Positions 7,040 to 14,124 of a stretch of 17,958 nucleotides of DNA are shown here, piece after piece (position 1 is the first letter of the stretch; every line of letters begins with the position of its first letter). A program made the position numbers and the translations under genes. Location: contig JBKQWK010000016.1 of NCBI GenBank assembly GCA_052139595.1, positions 1 to 17,958 on the forward strand, given 5' to 3'. The stretch is from JBKQWK01 sp052139595 (GTDB lineage Bacteria > Actinomycetota > Thermoleophilia > UBA2241). A model generated the notes under the pieces. It was not told where the DNA came from. It was given only the letters and a program-made list of their open reading frames with translations, and made no database searches.

Positions 7040-7055
7040 TGTGAAATTTATCGCA
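7040..7055 (+). promoter_or_regulatory. Second CRP/FNR-like site, TGTGA-N6-TCGCA
   Basis: TGTGAAATTTATCGCA matches TGTGA-N6-TCACA with one mismatch. The symmetry extends two bases on each side (CT...AG), giving a 20-bp interrupted palindrome at 7038-7057. Its centre is 34 bp from that of the perfect site. It lies at or just after the predicted transcription start, where binding would tend to repress. Confidence 0.5.
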
Positions 7056-7107
7056 AGACCACATATCACCCTCTTTGACCAAGGGTTATGCACCTAAGGA
7101 GGAGCCA

Positions 7108-7425
7108 GTGAACGAAGTGACGCTTTCCCTGCCGCGCATGTGGGCAGATCATCACGTCGTGCAAGTGCGGGCTGTTGTGAACGACCTACCGGGCGTGAGC
7201 TACATGCTCGCTAGTGCCCTTGAGCGCACGCTCACGCTGCGCTACGAACCAGCCGAGATCGATGAAACGGCGATCCGTGCGCATCTCGCCGCGGCAGGCT
7301 ACCCCGAAGGCACGTTCAACCCTGACGGCGGCGAAGTTGGCGCCGACAACTGGAAGACCGGCATCCGCACCACGAAAACGAACGCCGCCGACTTGGCCAT
7401 GTCGGGCGACTACCGTAACTACTGA
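7108..7425 (+). CDS. Small HMA-like (ferredoxin-fold) protein lacking all cysteines
   Basis: A 105-residue protein opening the CODH/ACS operon. GTG at 7108 is chosen because AAGGAGGAG (7096-7104) is ideally placed; a TTG at 7075 would read through this ribosome site. Residues 3-66 follow the beta-alpha-beta-beta-alpha-beta pattern of heavy-metal-associated domains, including the LPGV (27-30) and AAAGYP (61-66) landmarks. Where metallochaperones have MxCxxC, this protein has MWADHH (11-16), and it has no cysteine anywhere. A 35-residue tail with NWKTGIRTTK and the end DYRNY has no obvious counterpart. Metal (perhaps nickel) handling for CODH/ACS is inferred from position and from the His pair. 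A structural or regulatory role without metal is equally possible. Confidence 0.85.
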   Translation: MNEVTLSLPRMWADHHVVQVRAVVNDLPGVSYMLASALERTLTLRYEPAEIDETAIRAHLAAAGYPEGTFNPDGGEVGADNWKTGIRTTKTNAADLAMSGDYRNY

Positions 7426-7446
7426 TCCGGCTGGCAAGGAGCGACG

Positions 7447-9528
7447 ATGACAGAGGTAAAAAGCATTGATCCAGCCGCTATGGCGATGCTGGCGTGCGCC
7501 GAAGATCAAGGTTATGAATCGGCCTTTACGCGTGCAGATGAGATGAAACCGTGCCCGATTGGCGAAACCGGCGCCTGCTGCAAGATCTGCGGCATGGGAC
7601 CCTGCCGGCTGACGGGCAAGAACGCCGGCGATAAACGCGGCCTCTGCGGCGCCGATCTGGGCACCGTCGCGGCCCGCAACTTCGCCCGCATGGTCGCTGG
7701 CGGTACCTCCGCCCACTCAGACCACGGTCGTGACTTGGCCCGTGTGCTCATTGGCACAGCCAAGGGCGAAGCGCAGGGGTACAAGATCAAAGACGAGCAG
7801 AAGCTGCTTCAGGTCGCTGGCTACATGGGCATCGCCACGGCCGGCCGTGAGGTCGCCGATATCGCCCTCGAGGTCGGCCAGACTGCTCTGGCTCAGTTCG
7901 GCCAGCCTGATGGTCCAATCATCACCACCCGGCGAGCAACGACCAAGAGACAAGCGCTCTGGGACAAATTCGACGTCACGCCACGCGCAGTTGACCGTGA
8001 AGTCGTCGAAATGATGCACCGTACGCACATGGGTGTCGACCAGGATGCGAAACACATTTTGCGCCAGGCCGTGCGCTGCGCCCTCGCCGACGGCTGGGGC
8101 GGCTCCATGCTCGCTACCGACATCAGCGACATCCTTTTTGGCACACCGTCGCCAATCACTTCGCTCATCAACCTTGGCGTGCTCAAGGAGCACGAGGTCA
8201 ACATCGTCGTTCACGGCCATGAGCCGGGTCTCGCAGCGATGATGGTAGAAGCCGTCAAAGACCCGGACCTCATCGCTCTTGCTCACGAAATGGGCGCCGA
8301 ATGGATCAGTCTCGCCGGCATCTGCTGCACCGCGAACGAGATCCTCATGCGCTATGGCATTCCGCCGGCCGGCAACTTCCTGCACCAGGAACTGGCCATC
8401 ATGACCGGAGCCGTCGAGACGATGATGGTCGATGTGCAATGCGTCATGCAGGCGCTGGCACCACTGGCGAAGAAGTTCCACACCAAGGTCATCACGACCT
8501 CGCGCAAGGCTGAGATCGTCGGTGCCGAACACATTGAGTTCGACGAAGCTCATGCCCTCGACATTGCCAAGCGCATCGTCCGTGAGGCGGTCGAAAACTA
8601 TCCCAATCGCGGGCCGATCTACATCCCCGACTTCAAGACCGACGTCGTCGCCGGCTTCTCCCACGAGTACCTCAACTACATGCAGGGCGGCTGGTATCGA
8701 GCCTCATTCCGGCCGCTCAACGATGCGATCATCGCCGGGCGCATACGCGGGCTGGCAGCCGTCGTCGGCTGCAACAACGCCCGCGTCACCCAGGACGCAG
8801 GTATCGTCGGCATCATCAAGGACCTGATTGCCAAAGATGTGCTCGTCGTCGTCACCGGCTGTGCCGCTCAAGGCGCCGGCAAGGCCGGCTACCTGAGCCC
8901 CGAGATTCTCGAGGCGACCGGCCCCGGACTGCGCGAGGTCGTCGAGGCAATCGGTATTCCGCCGGTTCTGCATCTGGGCTCGTGCGTCGACAACTCACGC
9001 ATCCTGACAGTCCTGACCCAGGTAGCCACCGAAGGCGGCGTCGGCGAAGACATCAGCGACATTCCCGCCGCCGCGTTCTGCCCCGAATGGATGAGCGAGA
9101 AGGCGATCTCGATCGGCACGTATTCGGCCGCCAGCGGCGCCTACGTCATCTTCGGCGTCAACAACCCCGTCTCGGCCAGTGACGAAGTCGTGGAGATTCT
9201 TTCTTCCGGCTGGGAAGCCGACTACGGCGGCAAGATGGAGTTTGAACCGGACTGGAACCTGGCGCTGGAGAAGGCGCTCGCACATATCGATGCCAAACGC
9301 GCCGCGTTGAAGCTGCAGCCGTATGACCCGTCGAAGTTCGGCGAGAGTGGCGACCTCTTCTATGACCGTCTCGCCGCCAACGCGGCTGCCAACGAGACGG
9401 CCGCCGACAGCGTCGGCTATGGACTCGACCTTCTGCATGACCACGGTGACGGGTTCGTGCACTCGCACGAACACGTTGACGGCGACGGTCATTCACACAT
9501 CCACGCCCCGAGTACCGAGGAGGCCTGA
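7447..9528 (+). CDS. acsA: Ni-containing carbon monoxide dehydrogenase, CODH subunit of CODH/ACS, with His-rich tail
   Basis: The enzyme catalyses reversible CO2 reduction to CO, which passes to acetyl-CoA synthase. It has 693 residues. D-cluster cysteines are C36 and C44, with the x7 spacing of [4Fe-4S] types. B-cluster ligands are C45, C48, C53 and C67. C-cluster (NiFe4S) ligands are H258 in HGHEP, C294 (in the CC pair 293-294), C332, C442 (GCNN), C472 (GCAAQ) and C513 (GSCVDNSR). The catalytic Lys in MSEKA is K552, and the proton-relay histidines H90 and H93 are present. Residues 664-686 carry eight histidines in 23 positions with Asp and Gly, unusual for the family and like nickel-storage tails of HypB, UreE or CooJ. 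It overlaps acsB by one base (TGATG). Confidence 0.97.
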   Translation: MTEVKSIDPAAMAMLACAEDQGYESAFTRADEMKPCPIGETGACCKICGMGPCRLTGKNAGDKRGLCGADLGTVAARNFARMVAGGTSAHSDHGRDLARVLIGTAKGEAQGYKIKDEQKLLQVAGYMGIATAGREVADIALEVGQTALAQFGQPDGPIITTRRATTKRQALWDKFDVTPRAVDREVVEMMHRTHMGVDQDAKHILRQAVRCALADGWGGSMLATDISDILFGTPSPITSLINLGVLKEHEVNIVVHGHEPGLAAMMVEAVKDPDLIALAHEMGAEWISLAGICCTANEILMRYGIPPAGNFLHQELAIMTGAVETMMVDVQCVMQALAPLAKKFHTKVITTSRKAEIVGAEHIEFDEAHALDIAKRIVREAVENYPNRGPIYIPDFKTDVVAGFSHEYLNYMQGGWYRASFRPLNDAIIAGRIRGLAAVVGCNNARVTQDAGIVGIIKDLIAKDVLVVVTGCAAQGAGKAGYLSPEILEATGPGLREVVEAIGIPPVLHLGSCVDNSRILTVLTQVATEGGVGEDISDIPAAAFCPEWMSEKAISIGTYSAASGAYVIFGVNNPVSASDEVVEILSSGWEADYGGKMEFEPDWNLALEKALAHIDAKRAALKLQPYDPSKFGESGDLFYDRLAANAAANETAADSVGYGLDLLHDHGDGFVHSHEHVDGDGHSHIHAPSTEEA

Positions 9529-11753
9529 TGTCGCGCTACATCGCCACGCACGCAATCCGCGGGGCGCAAGCCATGGTCGGCGAGGCCGAAGAGGCGGTGG
9601 CTTCGGCCATCGCTGAACTCGGTCCCGAGGCCCCGGTGCAGTTCACCAACACTGCCTACTACCTGCCGGTGACCTATGCCTTCACCGGCCGCAAGGTAGA
9701 GAAGCTGGCCGACCTGACGCCGGTCGTTGAGCACGCCAAGCAGCTGCTGCATCCCACTCCCAGCGACAAAATGTGGCTGCCGTACCTGGGCGAGACGCTC
9801 GACGCCGGCATGGCGACACTGTTTGCCGAGGAAGCACTTGAGGGGGCTCGCTTCGCCCGGGCGCTGGAGCCGCAGATGGGTGTCAATGGGGCCGCACTCA
9901 ACGGCCCCATTGACGACATCCAGCTGCGCGCCTGGGGCATCCAGCTCGTCGACGGGCGCATGCCCGGTTTCGCCGCCATCGTCGGCTGCGCCAAGAGCAA
10001 CGAAGTCGCCGTGAAAATCGTGCGCGAGCTGCAGTCGCGCGGCATCCTCGTTTTCTTGAGCGGCAACGTGAACGGCCGTTCGATCATCGACCAGCTCGAA
10101 GAAGAGGGCGTCGAGCTTGGCTACAACACGTTCACGGTACCTTTTGGTCGCGACACGATCTCGGCGATCTACGCCCTCGGCTTCGCCGCCCGCTCGGCCC
10201 TGACTTTTGGCGGCATGGCCGCCGGCAAGGCGCGCGAGATCATGCTCTACAACAAGTACCGCGTCTTCGCCTTCGTCCTTGCCCTGGGCGAAGTCGACGA
10301 TCTCAAGTACGCCACCGCCGCTGGCGCCATCAGCTACGGCTTCCCGGTGATCGCCGACACTCGCATACCGCAGATCCTGCCCACCGGCGTGACGACGTAC
10401 GAACACGTCGTCTCGATGCCGTTCGACGAGATTGAGGCCGAAAGCGACGAAGAGCGCGCCACCAAACTGGTCAAGCGCTGTCTCGATGTGCGTGGCGTCA
10501 AGGTAAAGATGACCGAGGTACCGATCCCGGTGAGCTTCGGCACCGCCTTCGAAGGCGAGCGCGTGCGCAAAGAGAACCTGCACATGGAGTTCGGTGGCCG
10601 CCATGCGCGCGCCTTCGAATTTGTGCGCATGGCCGATGCCGACAGCATCGACGACGGCAAAATCATCGTCGACGGCCCCGACCTCGATAGTTGCGAGCCG
10701 GGCGGAGCCATGAACCTGGGCATTATCGTCGACGTCGCCGGACGCAAGATGCAGAAAGACTTCGAGTCGATCATCGAACGTAACTTCCACAACTTCATCA
10801 ACTGTGCCGAGAGCGTGCAGCACGTCGGTCAGCGCGACATCGCCTGGATTCGCATCAGCAACCAGGCGTTCGATCGCGGTTTTCGCACCGAGCACATCGG
10901 CAAGATCCTGCACGCCAAAATCCAGGAGGAGTTCGGCAAGATCGTCGACAAAGTGCAGGTGACGCTGATCACCGACAGTGAAAAGGTGCCCCCCCTGCTT
11001 GACGAAGCGCGCGCTGCCTACCGCGAGCGCAACGAACGCATCGCTACCCTCACCGACGAGTCGGTAGACACGTTCTACAGCTGCCTCCTCTGCCAGAGCT
11101 TCGCGCCCACCCACGTCTGCGTGGTCGACCCGGAGCGCGTTGGCCTCTGCGGCGCCTACAACTGGCTCGACTGCAAGGCAGCCAACGAGATCAACCCCAC
11201 GGGGCCCAACCAGCCGGTGCCGAAGGGCCTCTGCCTGGACCCGATCAAGGGCGAATTCGAAGGGCCGAACGCGTACATCAACGCCCACTCCAACGGCAGC
11301 GTCGAACGGGTCACCCTGTACTCCATCATGGACGCACCGATGACGTCGTGCGGCTGCTTTGAGTGCGTCATGGTTCTTGTCCCCGAAGCCAACGGTTTCA
11401 TGGTCGTCAGCCGCGAAGACCCAAGCATGACCCCCTGCGGCATGACCTTCTCCACCCTGGCCGGCATCGTCGGCGGTGGCAACCAGACACCGGGCATGAT
11501 GGGCATCGGCAAGTACTACCTGACGAGCAAGAAGTTCATCTCGGCCGACGGCGGCATTCGCCGCGTTGTCTGGATGTCGAGCAACATCAAGCAGGCGATG
11601 GCCGACGACCTCGAGATCGTCTGCGAGCGTGAGGGTTGCCCCGAACTCCTCGATCAGATCGCCGATGAGACCGTCTGCACTGACGTCGACGCTCTGCTCC
11701 CCTTCCTTGAGGAGAAGAACCATCCCGCCCTGACCATGGATCCTTTGTTCTGA
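9528..11753 (+). CDS. acsB: Acetyl-CoA synthase, ACS subunit of CODH/ACS
   Basis: The enzyme condenses CO from CODH, the methyl group from the corrinoid protein and CoA into acetyl-CoA at the A-cluster. Its 741 residues match full-length bacterial ACS, including the N-terminal domain that docks to CODH and forms the gas tunnel. A-cluster ligands are C519, C522, C531 and C541 for the [4Fe-4S] part, and C522 with C608-G609-C610 for the two nickels. Their spacing matches Moorella C506, C509, C518, C528, C595 and C597 with a constant offset of 13. GAGGAGG (9517-9523) precedes the ATG, which overlaps the acsA stop by one base, so translation is probably coupled. A strong stem-loop lies in the early coding region at 9882-9914. 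Confidence 0.97.
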   Translation: MSRYIATHAIRGAQAMVGEAEEAVASAIAELGPEAPVQFTNTAYYLPVTYAFTGRKVEKLADLTPVVEHAKQLLHPTPSDKMWLPYLGETLDAGMATLFAEEALEGARFARALEPQMGVNGAALNGPIDDIQLRAWGIQLVDGRMPGFAAIVGCAKSNEVAVKIVRELQSRGILVFLSGNVNGRSIIDQLEEEGVELGYNTFTVPFGRDTISAIYALGFAARSALTFGGMAAGKAREIMLYNKYRVFAFVLALGEVDDLKYATAAGAISYGFPVIADTRIPQILPTGVTTYEHVVSMPFDEIEAESDEERATKLVKRCLDVRGVKVKMTEVPIPVSFGTAFEGERVRKENLHMEFGGRHARAFEFVRMADADSIDDGKIIVDGPDLDSCEPGGAMNLGIIVDVAGRKMQKDFESIIERNFHNFINCAESVQHVGQRDIAWIRISNQAFDRGFRTEHIGKILHAKIQEEFGKIVDKVQVTLITDSEKVPPLLDEARAAYRERNERIATLTDESVDTFYSCLLCQSFAPTHVCVVDPERVGLCGAYNWLDCKAANEINPTGPNQPVPKGLCLDPIKGEFEGPNAYINAHSNGSVERVTLYSIMDAPMTSCGCFECVMVLVPEANGFMVVSREDPSMTPCGMTFSTLAGIVGGGNQTPGMMGIGKYYLTSKKFISADGGIRRVVWMSSNIKQAMADDLEIVCEREGCPELLDQIADETVCTDVDALLPFLEEKNHPALTMDPLF
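9882..9914 (+). other. Perfect 13-bp stem-loop inside acsB
   Basis: GTCAATGGGGCCG (9882-9894) and CGGCCCCATTGAC (9902-9914) are exact inverted repeats around a 7-nt loop. They lie 354 bases into acsB and encode VNGAALNGPID. In mRNA this would be a very stable hairpin. There is no following T-run, so termination is unlikely; ribosome pausing, RNA processing or mRNA stability are possible. Confidence 0.6.
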
Positions 11754-11787
11754 GGCCCACGGATCACGAAGAAAGAGAGTGAACAAC

Positions 11788-12738
11788 ATGACAGTGGTTG
11801 AGATCCCGAAGGAGAAGTGGTCGGCAGCGGTGCAGGAAGTGACGCTTGGTGGCGGCACGCGTACCAGTACCGTCACCGTCGGTGGCGAGAAGGCCTTGCC
11901 GTTTCTGCAGTTCGAGGGCGAACTGCCCCACCCCCCCGTCATTGCTGCCGAGATCTGGGACAGTGAGCCGACGGAGTGGTCACCGGAGCTGCTCAGCGCC
12001 TGGGGCAGCGTCGTCACCGACCCGGCCGCCTGGGCCGTCAAGGCCGTTGAGGCCGGCGCCGACGTCATCTCTCTTCGCTTGACGAGCACGCACCCCGACG
12101 CCGGCGATGCCTCACCTGAGGCTGCAGCGGAGACGGTCAAGAGCGTGCTTGCCGCCGTCGGTGTGCCGCTGATCGTCAATGGTCCCGGCGTGGTCGAGAA
12201 AGACAACGACGTGCTCGTCGCCGTCGCTGAAGCAGCCAAGGGCGAGCGCATCGCCCTCGGCAACTGCGAAGACAAGAACTATCGCACGATCGTCGCCGCC
12301 GCCCTCGGTAACGACCAGGTGGTCATCGCCAACAGCCCGATCGACGTGAACCTGGCCAAGCAGCTCAACATCCTCATTACCGAGATGAACCTGACGCTGG
12401 ACCGGATTCTCATGGACCCGACCACCGGCACTCTCGGCTACGGCCTCGAATACACCTACTCGGTCATGGAACGCCTGCGCCTGGCCGCCCTCATGGGCGA
12501 CACCATGACGCAGTTGCCGATGATCTGCACGGCCGGCTTCGAGTCCTGGCGACAGAAAGAGTCTCGCCAGCCCGAGGGCGTACCCAAGGTATGGGGCGAC
12601 TTCGCCACTCGCGGTGTGCTCTGGGAAATCAGCACCGCCATGAGCCTGATTGAGGCCGGCGCCGACATCATCAGTCTGCGCCATCCCCGCTCCTTCGCCA
12701 GCGTTAAGGCGACCATCACCGACATGATGGCCCGCTGA
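11788..12738 (+). CDS. acsD: Corrinoid iron-sulfur protein, small subunit (AcsD/CdhD)
   Basis: The small subunit of the CFeSP heterodimer, which carries the methyl group on cobalamin between methyltransferase and ACS. It has 316 residues from the ATG at 11788. An in-frame GTG at 11779 would add three residues, but the GAG-rich ribosome site (11775-11779) abuts it, so ATG is preferred. The sequence shows a TIM-barrel layout: AVEAGADVISLRL, PLIVNGPG, RIALGNCEDKNY, VVIANSPIDVN, RILMDPTTGTLGYGLEY and, near the end, EAGADIISLRHPRS. These segments are characteristic of AcsD/CdhD. It forms a pair with acsC 29 bases downstream. No iron-sulfur motif is present, as expected for this subunit. Confidence 0.95.
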   Translation: MTVVEIPKEKWSAAVQEVTLGGGTRTSTVTVGGEKALPFLQFEGELPHPPVIAAEIWDSEPTEWSPELLSAWGSVVTDPAAWAVKAVEAGADVISLRLTSTHPDAGDASPEAAAETVKSVLAAVGVPLIVNGPGVVEKDNDVLVAVAEAAKGERIALGNCEDKNYRTIVAAALGNDQVVIANSPIDVNLAKQLNILITEMNLTLDRILMDPTTGTLGYGLEYTYSVMERLRLAALMGDTMTQLPMICTAGFESWRQKESRQPEGVPKVWGDFATRGVLWEISTAMSLIEAGADIISLRHPRSFASVKATITDMMAR

Positions 12739-12767
12739 CGCGGCGCTGAAAGGAGTTGAGATAGGCA

Positions 12768-14114
12768 ATGGCTCTTACCGGCCTCGAAATCTTCAAGCAA
12801 CTACCCAAGACCAACTGCAAAGAGTGCGGCTTTCCGACGTGTCTGGCTTTCGCCATGAAGCTGTCGCAAAAAGGCACCGACTTGGCAAAATGTCCCTACG
12901 TCTCTGACGAAACCAGGGCTGCCCTCGACGCCGCCGCGGCGCCGCCCATACGCCTGGTCAAGGTCGGCGTTGGCGAGCGCGCCTTCCAGATTGGCAACGA
13001 AACCGTGCTCTTCCGCCATGAAAAGACCTTCGTCCACGATCCCGGCCTGGTCATCCACGTCAAGGACACGGCGAGCGACATCGCTACCCTGGCCGCCGAG
13101 GTGAGTGCCTACACGATCGAACGTGTCGGCATCAGCCTGTATCTGAACGGCATTGCCCTGGAAAACAGCAGCGGCGACGCCGCCACCTTTGCCGCGGCGG
13201 CCGAAACGGTCAAGGCCGCGGCCCCTGGTCTGCCCATCGTGCTGATGGCCGACGAGACCGCCGCTTTCGAAGCTGCTCTCGCCGTTGTCGGCGCTGAGCG
13301 TCCCCTCATCTGCGCGGCCACAGCGGCCACCGTCGACGCTCTGGCCGCGCTGGCCGTCAAACATGCCTGCCCGCTCGTCGTGCGTGGCGAAGACGGCGAC
13401 CTGAACGGCCTCCTGGCGTTGACCGATCGAGCGAAGGCGGCCGGCGCCGAGGACATCATCCTCGACCCCGGCGCCCACGGCTTGGCGGCCGAGCTGGCGG
13501 CGATGACACAACTGCACCGCCTGGCCCTGAAGAAGAACCTGCGTGAACTCGGCTACCCGATGATCTCGTTCGCCGGGGCGGAGACGCTCGAGGCAGAGAC
13601 TGTGCACGCCTCCCAGGCGATCCTCAAGTACGCCGGTGTGGTCGTCCTCGATCACTTCGAAGCGGCCGAACTCTACGTTCTCATGACCTTGCGGCAGAAC
13701 ATCTACACTGACCCGCAAAAGCCGATTCAGGTGGAGCCGGCGCTGTACGAGGTCGGCAAGGTCACTGCCAACAGTCCGCTGCTCGTAACGACCAACTTTT
13801 CGCTCACCTACTTCGTCGTACAGGGCGAAATCGAGTCCGCCGGTGTACCCACCTGGCTGCTCGTCACCGATGCCGATGGCCTCTCGGTGCTCACCGCGTG
13901 GGCGGCGGGCAAGTTCGACGCCGAACGTATCGCCAAGGCAATCAAGACGATGGGTGTCGCCGACAAGATCAACCACCAGAAGCTCGTTATCCCCGGCTAC
14001 GTTGCCGGCCTGAGCGGCGAACTCGAAGAGGAGCTGCCCGGTTGGGAAATCATGGTCGGCCCACGTGAGGCAGCTGACGTGAGCAAGTTTCTCAAGGACG
14101 TCTGGGTCGCCTGA
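12768..14114 (+). CDS. acsC: Corrinoid iron-sulfur protein, large subunit (AcsC/CdhE)
   Basis: The large CFeSP subunit binds cobalamin and a low-potential [4Fe-4S] cluster. It has 448 residues. The N-terminal cluster motif is C17-x2-C20-x4-C25-x16-C42, the standard arrangement, and the segment around C17 reads KTNCKECGFPTC. A TIM-barrel middle domain follows (about 95-310, including LILDPGAHGL-like and YPMISFAGAETLEAE strands), then a C-terminal corrinoid-binding domain (about 330-448) with TTNFSLTYF, LLVTDADGLSVL and KLVIPGYVAGLSGELEE. AGGAG (12751-12755) is 12 bases from the ATG, slightly long. The methyl group is accepted from AcsE and delivered to AcsB; the cobalt is reactivated by AcsV, encoded ten bases downstream. 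Confidence 0.96.
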   Translation: MALTGLEIFKQLPKTNCKECGFPTCLAFAMKLSQKGTDLAKCPYVSDETRAALDAAAAPPIRLVKVGVGERAFQIGNETVLFRHEKTFVHDPGLVIHVKDTASDIATLAAEVSAYTIERVGISLYLNGIALENSSGDAATFAAAAETVKAAAPGLPIVLMADETAAFEAALAVVGAERPLICAATAATVDALAALAVKHACPLVVRGEDGDLNGLLALTDRAKAAGAEDIILDPGAHGLAAELAAMTQLHRLALKKNLRELGYPMISFAGAETLEAETVHASQAILKYAGVVVLDHFEAAELYVLMTLRQNIYTDPQKPIQVEPALYEVGKVTANSPLLVTTNFSLTYFVVQGEIESAGVPTWLLVTDADGLSVLTAWAAGKFDAERIAKAIKTMGVADKINHQKLVIPGYVAGLSGELEEELPGWEIMVGPREAADVSKFLKDVWVA

Positions 14115-14124
14115 GGGGGTCGTC

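Noticed and set aside
6605..7107. Cobalamin, NiCo or SAM riboswitch, RNase P RNA, SRP RNA or tmRNA in the gap
   Set aside because: None of the conserved boxes I know for these families could be found. The isolated CCACTG near 6655 lacks the rest of a B12 element.
9489..12275. Long open frame on the minus strand opposite acsB and acsD (over 900 codons)
   Set aside because: It is antisense to acsB and acsD, whose protein sequences and cluster ligands are unmistakable. Strong third-position GC bias keeps the opposite frame open, and the translated product has no recognisable motif.
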